Positions 16,437 to 25,242 are shown, numbered from the stretch's first letter. The stretch is 64,000 bases of DNA from Nitrospira sp. (GCA_005116965.1 SWDG01000025.1:45415-109414), one strand, 5' to 3'. Made by a program: numbers and translations. Notes: generated by a model not told the origin, from the letters alone.

Positions 16437-17372
16437 TCAAATGATCCGAATTTGCGACTTCGTACCGGCCTTGAACTCCATATCGATGACCTCAACCTCT
16501 CCCCCTGCAGAAACCCTCACAGGCAATGCGTCAAGAGCGCGCGGGGCCGGGCCATCGAGCACTTTTCCCGCAGCATCATAAATACTGAGATGGCACGGAC
16601 AGAGAAAGACTTGTCCAAGCGTTTTATGCTGTCGCCACTTGAACGCACACCCTAAATGCGGGCACTTGCCGGAGAACGCGAGGTAGGGAACATCTTTCTT
16701 GTTGGTCCAGATGGTCTTTCCTTTGGCATCACGGAATTCGGCGTCCTTGCCTTGATAGACTTTCCCTAGAAGCTCTGGAGTGGCCTGTAACACCCAGACA
16801 TTTTTATCGACTTCAGCCTCTGGCATGTAGGCTTCTTTGACCTTTTTCTTGTACTTAAACTGCACACCAACATCTTCTTGCTTGATCTTGCTGACATTCC
16901 CCACTTTCAGCCATTCATTGTCGAAATCGGCATACATCGGCTTCATGAGAAAGCGGAGAATCGGATAGGCAATGGGAAGACCGATCAAAAACCCAATGAC
17001 ATTGGTAAAATTCATGAAAAACGTGCGGCGTTTAACACTTTTCTCCAGATCCGGCAGAGGAACCAACACCTCACCCGGGGTCACATGGATATGGTCTTCG
17101 AGATGTGAGATCTCCACTTCATGCGTGGTGACATAGTCATCTCGTTTAAAGGGAGGTAACGCCAAGATCTCCGTTGACGGCGTACGCAACTGCACTAGAT
17201 CGTCCGTCACAACCTGGACCTGGCCCATGGCAACTTGTCGCTCACCGCTCCCATTCACCGATACCACGATGTGGCTGATTTCATGGGAAAGGGGATCAAG
17301 CACGACTTTCGTGACTTCACCGATGTCGAGGTCGGTGCACCGGACCTTGGATTTCAGCTTCGGTTGCAGCAT
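16437..17372 (-). CDS. Rieske 2Fe-2S protein with N-terminal PRC-barrel domain
   Basis: 311 residues. Residues 1-80 look like a PRC-barrel (VRCTDLDIGEVTKVVLDPLS, then HIVVSV), a fold used for protein interaction. A single transmembrane helix lies near 117-140 (FFMNFTNVIGFLIGLPIAYP). The C-terminal Rieske domain has cluster box 1 CPHLGC and box 2 CPCHLSIYD, giving the two Cys and two His ligands and both disulfide Cys. The usual Gly after CPCH is Leu. It transfers electrons from quinol to cytochrome c. Its start overlaps the preceding stop by one base (TAATG), implying translational coupling. The PRC-barrel fusion would place that domain in the cytoplasm. Confidence 0.92.
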   Translation of the reverse strand: MLQPKLKSKVRCTDLDIGEVTKVVLDPLSHEISHIVVSVNGSGERQVAMGQVQVVTDDLVQLRTPSTEILALPPFKRDDYVTTHEVEISHLEDHIHVTPGEVLVPLPDLEKSVKRRTFFMNFTNVIGFLIGLPIAYPILRFLMKPMYADFDNEWLKVGNVSKIKQEDVGVQFKYKKKVKEAYMPEAEVDKNVWVLQATPELLGKVYQGKDAEFRDAKGKTIWTNKKDVPYLAFSGKCPHLGCAFKWRQHKTLGQVFLCPCHLSIYDAAGKVLDGPAPRALDALPVRVSAGGEVEVIDMEFKAGTKSQIRII

Positions 17373-18172
17373 TAGTTTTTCTTGATCGGCTTGGGGGTAT
17401 TCACCGAGGCATTCTTGAACGTCCCTAGCCAGGCAGCAAGAGCCTGCATTTCTTTGGGGTCCATCAGATCTTTAAACTTGTTGGGCATGATGCCCTTCTG
17501 CCATTCCTTCTCATACCCCTCGGCCATAAAACTCTTGGGGTTCCCAATTTTCTCTTGAATCTCATCGACCGTTAACAACGTGCCGATATTATCCAATTCA
17601 GGGCCTCGCTTCTTTCCACCCTCACCCCGAAGCTTATGACAGTTGTAACATTCTTGCAGTTGCCACTGCTCCTCGCCCACCTTCATGAAATCACCTGCGC
17701 TCGCACTGGCTGCGGCAGGGGGTTTCTCCCCAGCCGGAGGCGTCGACGCGGCCTGACCTCCGCCAATCCCCTTCAGCCGATCCTCAAGCGCTTTGACTTG
17801 TGCATCGAGAGCCTTCACCCGAGCAATCAGTTCATCCGCCTTCCCCTGTGCTGAGTGCTTTCGCTCCTTCTCAAGAAGTTTGTTGATTTTTGCCTTTTCG
17901 TCTTCTGGATTAAACTGCGGTAACAACGAGGGCCCAACTACATAAACGGTAATCAGGAGGACCCAAAACACCACGACGGAAATAAGGGACTTCCCACCAC
18001 TCATGGCTCCGATCGGCTGCGCGTCAAGCAGCATGAAGATGATCGCCCCGATCAGTGCGATGACCAAGAACAGCACTTGAAAGTCAGCCGGCACTGCCTG
18101 CGATCGCGCGATACCAACCAACACTCCACCGACCGCCAATCCAATACCTAGTTTTTTGAATATATTCCCCAT
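17372..18172 (-). CDS. membrane-anchored cytochrome c with coiled-coil stalk
   Basis: 266 residues. Three hydrophobic helices occupy the first 95 residues. A Lys/Glu-rich coiled coil follows (KINKLLEKERKHSAQGKADE to KALEDRLKGIGG), then an Ala/Pro linker and a monoheme domain with CYNCHKLRGEGGKKRGPELD and a late Met in KGIMPNKF. The coiled coil could space the haem from the membrane or pair with the coiled coil of the diheme cytochrome encoded at 9056-10081. It is translationally coupled to the Rieske gene (TAATG) and lies 39 bases after the first CydA-like gene. Confidence 0.9.
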   Translation of the reverse strand: MGNIFKKLGIGLAVGGVLVGIARSQAVPADFQVLFLVIALIGAIIFMLLDAQPIGAMSGGKSLISVVVFWVLLITVYVVGPSLLPQFNPEDEKAKINKLLEKERKHSAQGKADELIARVKALDAQVKALEDRLKGIGGGQAASTPPAGEKPPAAASASAGDFMKVGEEQWQLQECYNCHKLRGEGGKKRGPELDNIGTLLTVDEIQEKIGNPKSFMAEGYEKEWQKGIMPNKFKDLMDPKEMQALAAWLGTFKNASVNTPKPIKKN

Positions 18173-18211
18173 GCGAATTCCCGTTGCCTCAGTAAGTGTC
18201 TTACACTGTGA

Positions 18212-19924
18212 TTACTTGGCTGCGACGGGGACTGGACTCCCCTCAGGCTCTCGGGCCCTCGAAACAGAAGGCCGAAGAGCGACCAGCACAGCGAGACTGA
18301 CGATGGCAATAAAGAAAACGGTGATCGCTGTAATCCAGCCAGCCGAATAGGAGAGCGTCGGCGTAAATGACTCCGCCGACAAGTCCGACACCAAGCTATA
18401 GGCATGGAAATACTTCTTCAGCAACGACCGCACGGCTCCCATCAAGCCCATGATCCACGTTGAGGTAAACGCCAAGAAAATCAGAACGAACTGCGAGACA
18501 AAATCGATTTTCCCCCAGAGGATCGTGCCTTGCTTGATTGTTCGGTTATACAGGACGAAGTTGACAACCGTCACGAATACCAGCGTCAAAATTGCAGACA
18601 GCTTTGCTGGCATCGACGACAAAAAATCCCACCCTTCAGGCAGTTTCAGCTCATCGGGCATATCGGTTCCCGTCGCCACAAATCCGGCAGGAGTCAGCCA
18701 CACCGCGTCGCTCGCGAGCATGACGATAAAGCCGATCTTGATGACAGTCCGCGCAGAGACAGTCATTGGAATGAACCGACCGAACAGAAATGGCGACAGT
18801 GCAAGAGGCAGCAGGAACGCCAACGACATTGGATCGGGAATCCAATATTTATTCATCACCCACATGGTGACGGGAAGGAGAGCGACGAGAACGATCGGAG
18901 CCAGAATGGTCATCCGCACATTTTGGGCTCCTTCGATTCGTTTGACACTGAGCCAACTGTAATAGTTGATTCCCAAGAACAGAAGCCCGATCATCACTCC
19001 CTGCATTTCAAAAAACATGGACAGCTGGTCGGCCATCATGTACGGGCAAAATGAAAAATCGTAATCGCACATTTCGTAGGCCAGCAAGAGCCCTGTGAAC
19101 GGCTGCAACAGCGAGCCACCCACTGCAATCCAGATGGCAGCAAAACCCATCCAATCATAGTAGGCTCTCTCCTCCTGCGTCTTCGCCGCCATGTACATAT
19201 AGGCAGCGATCATCCCGGCAATGAACCCACCGAACGCTACATTCCCATCGATTCGGTGAAGACTCAGAGGAAACCAACTTTGGTTCGCAATCTTATCCCA
19301 CAAGGTAGCCGCGGCGATAAAATCCTGGGGCGAAACCCCCTCGGCTTTCGGCGGGGTATTCATGAACGATGTGGGACCGTTGATCACGAACAAGATCAGC
19401 AAACACACGAGATTCAAGACCACGCCCAGCGCGATATGACGCCCCTTCTTTTCACCTTTCCACACATCCCACGTATAGAGATAGGCATACATGAGGATGG
19501 TCTCGGCGATAAACAACGCCGGATATAAAATTGCAAACACTACATAAAATTGATTGATGAACGATGTGGTGAACTGCGGATAGGCCGCAAGGAGGACGAA
19601 AACAAAGAAGCCGCCGGTCACCGCCGTCATACTGAAGAGAATGACCGTGACCTTGGTGATCTCTTTAGCCAAGCGGTCATACCGTGGGTCCTGCTTACGA
19701 TATCCCAACCATTCCGAAATGACGACAAAGATTGGCGCACCGAGGATGAACGCGGCGAACAAGATATGGAGCTGAGCGACGATCCATACAGCCGTTCGAT
19801 TACCGGTGTACGGAAACTCCACCGAAGACGCCCCAACTTCCTGAGCGTAGACATTGGTGACAGCTGCCACACACAGCGAGAACAACACCATGAGAGCCAG
19901 GAGACCGCTCGACAGTTTTTTCAC
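18212..19924 (-). CDS. cytochrome bd-like (CydA-related) membrane protein, first copy
   Basis: 570 residues, about 13 transmembrane helices after a cleavable-looking signal peptide (ending NVYAQ). H53 in VWIVAQLHILFAAFILG aligns with the CydA haem ligand His19, and H in SLHRIDGNVAFGGFIAGMIA with the second haem ligand. The quinol-loop signature of true CydA is not visible. It is clearly homologous to the protein at 12399-14231 but diverged. Translation starts at GTG 19924, preceded by GGCGAGG with 4-nt spacing. It is the first gene of the Rieske/cytochrome b run. No cydB is present, so it should not be called a standard bd oxidase. Confidence 0.85.
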   Translation of the reverse strand: MKKLSSGLLALMVLFSLCVAAVTNVYAQEVGASSVEFPYTGNRTAVWIVAQLHILFAAFILGAPIFVVISEWLGYRKQDPRYDRLAKEITKVTVILFSMTAVTGGFFVFVLLAAYPQFTTSFINQFYVVFAILYPALFIAETILMYAYLYTWDVWKGEKKGRHIALGVVLNLVCLLILFVINGPTSFMNTPPKAEGVSPQDFIAAATLWDKIANQSWFPLSLHRIDGNVAFGGFIAGMIAAYMYMAAKTQEERAYYDWMGFAAIWIAVGGSLLQPFTGLLLAYEMCDYDFSFCPYMMADQLSMFFEMQGVMIGLLFLGINYYSWLSVKRIEGAQNVRMTILAPIVLVALLPVTMWVMNKYWIPDPMSLAFLLPLALSPFLFGRFIPMTVSARTVIKIGFIVMLASDAVWLTPAGFVATGTDMPDELKLPEGWDFLSSMPAKLSAILTLVFVTVVNFVLYNRTIKQGTILWGKIDFVSQFVLIFLAFTSTWIMGLMGAVRSLLKKYFHAYSLVSDLSAESFTPTLSYSAGWITAITVFFIAIVSLAVLVALRPSVSRAREPEGSPVPVAAK

Positions 19925-19987
19925 GATGCCTCGCCCCCTACTTTAAGAACATACTCAAGAATATTAGCCCCACTCTTACTATACATA

Positions 19988-20017
19988 AATATACCCAGCG
20001 AGAGCTTCACGTAACAA
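19988..20017 (-). promoter_or_regulatory. candidate promoter of the respiratory operon
   Basis: On the minus strand TTGTTA (20017-20012), 18-bp spacer, TATATT (19993-19988), about 60 bases before the GTG of the first CydA-like gene. Both boxes are near consensus; the assignment is by eye. Confidence 0.35.
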
Positions 20018-20152
20018 CCTGAGCTTCAGTGACTATATCGACAAGATACCTAGCACTCTTCAGATGCGACCAAGTACCCTATAGAACATTGAAGGCCAGG
20101 CCCCACACAAATTGTCAACAGATATGAACTTACTGGCCAACCGAGCATCGCA

Positions 20153-20179
20153 AATTTCCTAGCCGTTATCTAGGAAATT
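20153..20179. repeat. perfect inverted repeat, possible operator or hairpin
   Basis: AATTTCCTAG (20153-20162), 7-base centre, CTAGGAAATT (20170-20179). It lacks a T tail on either strand, so an operator is at least as likely as a terminator. It lies between the stop of the lipoprotein cytochrome gene (20305-20793, transcribed leftwards) and the operon that follows. Confidence 0.6.
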
Positions 20180-20304
20180 CCTGAACAATGCACGAAAAAC
20201 CAGAAGCCCGATTCATCGGCTTAGATGCGCGATCAAGAAATAGACTTCCGAATGCCGACGACGTGAATACATTCCATCAGCAGCAACCCCTGCGATCCTA
20301 GTAC

Positions 20305-20793
20305 TCACTTCGCACCAACCTCACTCCACTGCTTCTTCTCTTCATTCCAGATCTTTCCGGACAGTGCAAAATTCCGTTCATACAGCACGAGCTTCCATCG
20401 GTCCTCTTCGGAAAGCTTGCTCTTCCAACCTCGCATCTTGGTATTCGACACCCCCTCTGAAATACGCCAGAACCACACGGAATCTGAATAAAGCTTCATG
20501 CGCTCAGGGTTTCTAAAATCCGTGGCACCCGCCTTTACCGGTTTCCCGTCTTTCCCATGGCAACTGGCACAGTTCACATCGGGATTTTTCTCACCTATGT
20601 ACAACTTCCTTCCCTCCTCAAGCTTCTGAGAATCCCCCCACCAATCTGCCGGCATACGCTTATCAGCATATTCAGCAGGAGCTGGAGGTGGCGGCACAAT
20701 CGGCCCTTCTCCGCCTTGCTCTCCACCACAACTCGATAATAGTCCGAGACCGATAACCAACAGAACATGAATCAATCTTATCCTGATATTCAT
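20305..20793 (-). CDS. monoheme cytochrome c lipoprotein
   Basis: 162 residues. A clean lipoprotein signal ends LLSSC, followed by a Gly/Pro/Ala linker. The single haem site is CASCHGKDGKPVKAGATDF, with a possible Met ligand in NTKMRGW. It would be tethered to the membrane on the periplasmic side. It belongs to the same directional block as the bc/bd-like cluster but is separated from it by 380 bases holding a promoter-like sequence, so it may be expressed separately. The CASCH domain with FRNPERMKLYSDSVWFWRIS resembles the cytochrome domain at 10964-11680. Confidence 0.9.
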   Translation of the reverse strand: MNIRIRLIHVLLVIGLGLLSSCGGEQGGEGPIVPPPPAPAEYADKRMPADWWGDSQKLEEGRKLYIGEKNPDVNCASCHGKDGKPVKAGATDFRNPERMKLYSDSVWFWRISEGVSNTKMRGWKSKLSEEDRWKLVLYERNFALSGKIWNEEKKQWSEVGAK

Positions 20794-20864
20794 GACGATC
20801 TCTCACTCTGTCATTAGGGAAGATCCTCGCCAAGACGACGCGGCTGAAAAAGTGGCGGACAAAC

Positions 20865-20909
20865 AAAAAAACGCTTCCGCCGAGGTATCCCACCTCTAAC
20901 AAAAGCGTT
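20865..20909 (-). terminator. intrinsic terminator of the gene at 21007-21579
   Basis: On the minus strand AACGCTT ... AAGCGTT encloses an inner GAGGT/ACCTC hairpin and is followed directly by a run of seven Ts (read through the pairing end). The strength and the T tract fit a leftward terminator. Confidence 0.7.
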
Positions 20910-21006
20910 CTGACTACAATTTCGTCGGCAGCTCTGCACTAAGGCCCCGCCACACATAAACCGATTCGGCGAGACACTCTGTAGCCCCCAAGGCCGTCAT
21001 CGGCGA

Positions 21007-21579
21007 TTATGATTTTCTCTTTCCCTGCGACTTCACCCTGCCTCGTTCTCGCTTCCGCTGAGAACGGACCAGCTTCATCCCGATAACACCTCCAGCTACT
21101 GCAACCACCGCCCCGCCGCCCCACCAAATCCATACAGGAGGCCCACTCACCTCACAACCAGTTCCAAAATTAACGCGGATTTTGCGGTCACTTTCTAAGT
21201 CTTTTTGGTCGAATTCAACCTTAAGGTGTTGCTGCTCCCCTCTCGCCTCTACCAAAAGGGGATCACCAAAATTGTCATTGTGCAGATGAAACATCGCTTT
21301 ATAGTAGCCATCTCCATCCGTCCGCACAACCTGACCGTATGAAATCTTGGTGTCCTTGACAAGAACGTCTGCACTCGACATCCCCTTCCCATCAGGTCCG
21401 CATACATACCCCTCGACCATGAAACGATGGTCCGCTTCATGCGTGGCTAGAGCCACCTGTGAAAACATTACGCTCATTACGAGACAGCAACTCAGGACGG
21501 ACAGTGCCGCTAAAATTCGACTAGCAAGCTTCGAACTTGACCGCTGACTCGTCGCTCGCTCTTTTGAAGAAATACTCAC
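21007..21579 (-). CDS. exported protein with carboxypeptidase-regulatory-like domain and C-terminal anchor
   Basis: 190 residues. A signal sequence (ILAALSVLSCCLVMSVMFSQ, ending VALA) is followed by a small beta-sandwich: FMVEGYVCGPDGKGMSSADV, then VVRTDGDGYYKAMFHLH. This matches the 'V.G.V....G.....V.V......T...G.Y' pattern of CarboxypepD_reg/transthyretin-like domains. A transmembrane helix (VWIWWGGGAVVAVAGGVIGM) and a very basic cytoplasmic tail close the protein. The start is taken as GTG 21579, with no clear Shine-Dalgarno and a TATATA a few bases upstream. Its location beside the cytochrome lipoprotein suggests an envelope accessory role, unproven. Confidence 0.75.
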   Translation of the reverse strand: MSISSKERATSQRSSSKLASRILAALSVLSCCLVMSVMFSQVALATHEADHRFMVEGYVCGPDGKGMSSADVLVKDTKISYGQVVRTDGDGYYKAMFHLHNDNFGDPLLVEARGEQQHLKVEFDQKDLESDRKIRVNFGTGCEVSGPPVWIWWGGGAVVAVAGGVIGMKLVRSQRKRERGRVKSQGKRKS

Positions 21580-21726
21580 TCGCTATATAACAAGCACACT
21601 AGGATTCGGGCAGGCGTTTCTAACACAGCACTCCACCTTTGTCAACGAAAAGGGTGGTGATTTCGCTGACACACAAAGGTTTTTCGCAATTTTTATTTTT
21701 CAGAATTAGCGGAGTTCGCAGGAGCT

Positions 21727-22119
21727 TCAGAGATAGCCCTTCGTACGCGTGACCGCCTCAATTTTCGCGGACTCAGTTCGCCGCTCGGACTCTTTTTTTG
21801 ACACCCAAGTCTCCCATGATTTTCCGTTTGCCGTGTCTTCCCCGGTGAAGGCAATCGTGGCGATACCAGAGTACGGAATGCGCTGAGCATCGGGACGGTC
21901 TGAGGAAAATAACTCTAGATACGAATCAGTCGCACCGACATGTCGATTATAGATATATCCGGTGACCGATTCGCCAGAACGGAGCGTTAATGTCACATCA
22001 CCACGATAGTCGAACGCGAGTTCGACAGCTTCTGTTATTTCCGCAGTAGATCTCGGCGTAAAAAGACGCCCTTCGAGAGAATCGGTCATACTCGCGATAT
22101 GATTTTTTGTGTCAGTCAT
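21727..22119 (-). CDS. conserved hypothetical protein
   Basis: 130 residues, soluble. Residues 20-90 (PRSTAEITEAVELAFDYRGD, then VTLTLRSGESVTGYIYNR and IPYSGIATIAFTGEDTA) look like a small Sm/SH3-like beta barrel; the final 30 residues are charged and probably helical. I recognise the general pattern from uncharacterised proteins next to hopanoid or lipid genes, but no function is known to me. It lies about 130 bases upstream of hpnH in the same direction, so they may be one transcript. Confidence 0.7.
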   Translation of the reverse strand: MTDTKNHIASMTDSLEGRLFTPRSTAEITEAVELAFDYRGDVTLTLRSGESVTGYIYNRHVGATDSYLELFSSDRPDAQRIPYSGIATIAFTGEDTANGKSWETWVSKKESERRTESAKIEAVTRTKGYL

Positions 22120-22147
22120 GGTGAGGTTCTCGTTCGTGACGTCTATT

Positions 22148-22242
22148 TTGTGAAGCGCTGTCCACCCTGATGAATTAGGGATAACGCTCGCTCGCCTCGC
22201 GGCGAAGCCGAGGGCCTCGCTGAGTCGAAGCGGGCTTCACAA
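22148..22242. repeat. inverted repeat enclosing a GC-rich intergenic segment
   Basis: TTGTGAAGC (22148-22156) and GCTTCACAA (22234-22242) form a 9-bp perfect inverted repeat around about 77 bases that themselves hold short GC-rich palindromes (cgcctcgcggcg, gaagccgagggc). It lies between the stop of hpnH and the start of the hypothetical gene at 21727-22119. It may be a folded intergenic element. Confidence 0.45.
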
Positions 22243-22248
22243 GCACTG

Positions 22249-23265
22249 CTATCGCGAGGTAGGCGATAATGTCAGCTTGGCCGTCCGAACAAATCCAGAA
22301 GCCGTACTAAATGTATCTTCGACTGCGGAGGCCTCATAGCCACAATGAACCATACAATCGGCGCACTTTTCATTTCGACCAGTTCCGTACTTCTCCCACT
22401 CCGTCAACTCCATCAACTCCCGGAAGGTCGTGGTATACCCCTCTTGGAGTAAATAGCAGGGCTTCTGCCATCCAAACACATTATACGTTGGATTCCCCCA
22501 GGGTGTACATTCGTACTGACGGCGCCCCATAAGAAAATCTAAAAACAGCGGCGATTGGTTGAACTGCCAACCTGGCTTGGGGCGAGCAAGGATCTTTGAG
22601 AAAAGCTCTTGAGTCCGTTCCCGCTTCAAAAAGTGTTGCTGATCTGGAGCTTTTTGATAACTATACCCTGGAGAGATAGTCATCCCCTCGACGCCGAGGG
22701 CCATCATTTCATCAAAAAATGTTCTGACCCGCTCTGGATTCGCATCGTCAAATAAGGTGGTGTTGGTCGTCACACGATGACCACGCTTGAGCGCCGCCTT
22801 GATCGCCTTGACTGCCACCTCATACACCCCATCGCGACAGACAGCCAAATCATGCTCATCCTTGAGCCCATCCATGTGGATACTGAAGGTCAAGTATTTC
22901 GAAGGCTGATATTCGTCCAGCTTCCGCTCCAAGAGGATGGCGTTCGTGCAGAGATAAATATACTTCTTCCGATCTACCAAGCCCTGTACGATCGTTGCGA
23001 TTTCAGGATGAATGAGTGGTTCACCCCCAGGAATACTCACCATGGGCGCTCCGCATTCCTCCGCCGCCGCCCAGCATTGTTCAGGGGTTAACCGCTTGTC
23101 GAGGACATGATCAGGATACTGAATCTTCCCACAACCTGCGCAGGCTAGGTTACACCGAAAGAGCGGTTCAAGCATCAGCACCAAGGGATATCGCTTCACT
23201 CCCTTTAACTTCTGGGAGAGCACATACGTCGCCACTGTATACATTTGGGAAATCGGAACAGCCAT
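22249..23265 (-). CDS. hpnH: HpnH, radical SAM adenosyl-hopene transferase
   Basis: 338 residues. HpnH adds a 5'-deoxyadenosyl group to diploptene/hopene, the first step of side-chain extension in C35 hopanoids. The radical-SAM cluster motif CNLACAGC is at residues 38-45 (CX3CX2C), followed by a typical SAM-binding GGEPLIHPEI. A C-terminal Cys set (NEKCADCMVHCGYEASAV) is characteristic of this family. The ATG at 23265 is chosen because AAGGAG lies seven bases before it; a GTG at 23280 would place that site inside the gene. Squalene-hopene cyclase and hpnG lie about 10 kb upstream in the same direction, completing the pathway. Confidence 0.93.
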   Translation of the reverse strand: MAVPISQMYTVATYVLSQKLKGVKRYPLVLMLEPLFRCNLACAGCGKIQYPDHVLDKRLTPEQCWAAAEECGAPMVSIPGGEPLIHPEIATIVQGLVDRKKYIYLCTNAILLERKLDEYQPSKYLTFSIHMDGLKDEHDLAVCRDGVYEVAVKAIKAALKRGHRVTTNTTLFDDANPERVRTFFDEMMALGVEGMTISPGYSYQKAPDQQHFLKRERTQELFSKILARPKPGWQFNQSPLFLDFLMGRRQYECTPWGNPTYNVFGWQKPCYLLQEGYTTTFRELMELTEWEKYGTGRNEKCADCMVHCGYEASAVEDTFSTASGFVRTAKLTLSPTSR

Positions 23266-23695
23266 TCCGTTCTCCTTCACTCGCTCGCGTTGTTGTTCTT
23301 ACAACCCTGTATATATGAGCAGCTACGAGTCGTAGCCGCACTTTGGAAGCACATCAATGGTCGCGATTGTAACATCTCACCGAAGACGCGTCAATTTCTA
23401 GGGCTTCCACGCATAACACAGTCGATGGGAACAATCCCATCACTCCACCTGCAGATCAGCTCCAAACGTAAGCGCGATCTTGGTGAATCTTTGGAAACTG
23501 TATCCCGTGACGAGGAGAAGGACCTTTGATGTAATCTGGATCCTCGTGCCCACGCGTTGGAGAATGCCTCCATTTGCAGCTCCCCTTAACCAAGGATCTA
23601 AATGATACGCCAATGAGAACACCGGAGACGCTTTCCCGCTAGCGACCATGACGAATAGAGCTATGAAGAGCCAGTAGGTCCGCAGAAGGTTGGTA
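23266..23695. other. intergenic region upstream of hpnH
   Basis: About 430 bases with no supportable gene. It should contain the hpnH promoter; I could not choose one with confidence. The translations on both strands are fragmentary and lack ribosome-binding sites. Confidence 0.4.
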
Positions 23696-23770
23696 TGGAG
23701 GCGCCGAGCGGGTTCGAACCGCTGCATCGCAGTTTTGCAGACTGCTCCCTTACCACTTGGGTACGGCGCC
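23696..23770 (-). tRNA. tRNA-Cys (anticodon GCA)
   Basis: Minus strand, 5' end 23770. Acceptor GGCGCCG pairs with CGGCGCC. The anticodon arm is GCAGT-CTGCAAA-ACTGC with anticodon GCA (Cys). The T-loop contains GTTCGAACC, and CCA is encoded (23696-23698). 75 nt. Confidence 0.95.
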
Positions 23771-23895
23771 TCAGAGGTCGGCATTATAGTCGCTTCGTTT
23801 TCTAGAACACAACACGCGCTCACCCAATTTTCAGTCAAAAAGATAACTTTGCTGAACATCGGAACCAGCGCTTAACAAAACTCTGCCATGCGGTC

Positions 23896-25242
23896 TCATG
23901 TCTCCCTGACCACATGGGATGAGCTGGAGCGCGTGCAGTTAGGCTGCACGCTTGGATAGCCCCAACTGCCTCTACTGCTGAGAAGCAATCCATACAGGAT
24001 TAACATTGCGATACCGAGATGATGGTAGCTCTTCAGCGCTTCCCACCTCGCCGAACCCACGACTTCATAGTTCAGCACCATAGTCAGCACCACATACACT
24101 GCCAACATGATGTATCCCAAACGACTCAACCCGCCGCTCACCTGAGCTGCTGCCGCGACGACGACACAGGCCGCTGGGATCAGCCATACCAGGTGCTGAT
24201 CCCAGGTAATAGGAGAGAATAATAAGGCCAAGACCAAGGTTCCGGCGCAATCCCGTGCCCACGTCGGATCTCCTGGCCCTTGAAACGCGCGGCGACTTAA
24301 CCACGCAAATACACCAAGCAGGCTAATCGCGGCAATCCCAACGATGCCGTTCGCAACAGGGGACGGCAGATCTAATACTGGTTGATATCCTGGATCCACC
24401 TGTCGAAGCCGATGAGTCGGCGGATATGTCACCAGATACCGTAACAAGGTATGGCGGAGCGAGAGGTTTGCCTTCTGAAGTTCATTTTCTTGCCGACCCT
24501 CTGCCTGCCGATCAAGTACGGATAATACGGCATTCCTAGTCCATTCCGTGTGGTGCTCCCACCAACTCGTGGGTCCCATATAGAGAACAGGCAACAGAAC
24601 CCACAAGATCGTCGCAAACACCGTGTACGAGGCGACTCGCCATTGCCGTTTCCAAAGAAACAGCAGCACGAAGAGCGCCGGAGTAATCTTGAGCACGATG
24701 CCAAACCCAACCAAAGCTGCTCCCAGCCGTTCTTTCCCAACCCATATCGCGTAGATTCCGCCGGTCAGGATTCCCAACAGGATGAGATGTGGGCCGCCGT
24801 CATCAAGATCATTCAAGATAAATTGCAGCGTCAACAACCCTGCACCGATACCGACCAAGAGCCGGCTCCACACGTTCGCGTCTGATCTGCCACACAACAT
24901 GCGGTGGAACAACATGATGGTGATGACTAAGCATCCGATAGCGACGGCATAGCGCAGAGCTAAGCTCGGGTTTCTATCCAGAATGAGCAAGGGAGCGAAA
25001 TAGATGCCGGTGGTTGGCAAATACATGTAGCAGTAGTCATTGGCGTAGAGATAATCCCCTGTGAGAAAGCGTCGTCCGATCTCACGATGGATATCGATGT
25101 CACGAAAGTGAAATGACCTCCCGAAGGAGATGATGTAGCCATGCACCATCGCCGCAATCGCGAGACTGAGCTTCACCAGTTTCACAAAGAGAACGGATCT
25201 GACGAAGTCATTGAGCCGGTGAATGATCGGTTTTGATTCCAT
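23896..25242 (-). CDS. GT87-type polyprenyl-phosphate-dependent glycosyltransferase-like membrane protein
   Basis: 448 residues, about 11-12 hydrophobic helices. The first periplasmic loop contains FHFRDIDIHREIGRRFLTGD, an acidic motif in the position where GT-C glycosyltransferases (GT87/DUF2029, e.g. mycobacterial PimE-like mannosyltransferases) have the catalytic Asp. Further family-like segments are GFGIVLKITPALFVLLFLWK and LALLFSPITWDQHLVWLIPA; the 'KI.P' and 'SP.TW.H' motifs are typical of GT87. It would transfer a sugar from a lipid carrier to an unknown periplasmic acceptor. It sits between hpnH and the isoprenoid genes; a link to hopanoid glycosylation is possible but unproven. Confidence 0.82.
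   Translation of the reverse strand: MESKPIIHRLNDFVRSVLFVKLVKLSLAIAAMVHGYIISFGRSFHFRDIDIHREIGRRFLTGDYLYANDYCYMYLPTTGIYFAPLLILDRNPSLALRYAVAIGCLVITIMLFHRMLCGRSDANVWSRLLVGIGAGLLTLQFILNDLDDGGPHLILLGILTGGIYAIWVGKERLGAALVGFGIVLKITPALFVLLFLWKRQWRVASYTVFATILWVLLPVLYMGPTSWWEHHTEWTRNAVLSVLDRQAEGRQENELQKANLSLRHTLLRYLVTYPPTHRLRQVDPGYQPVLDLPSPVANGIVGIAAISLLGVFAWLSRRAFQGPGDPTWARDCAGTLVLALLFSPITWDQHLVWLIPAACVVVAAAAQVSGGLSRLGYIMLAVYVVLTMVLNYEVVGSARWEALKSYHHLGIAMLILYGLLLSSRGSWGYPSVQPNCTRSSSSHVVRET

Larger units (their letters stand above)
19925..20304. other. intergenic control region upstream of the bd-like/bc operon
   Basis: 380 AT-rich bases without a gene. They hold a candidate minus-strand promoter (19988-20017) and a perfect inverted repeat (20153-20179), listed separately. 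Confidence 0.5.
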
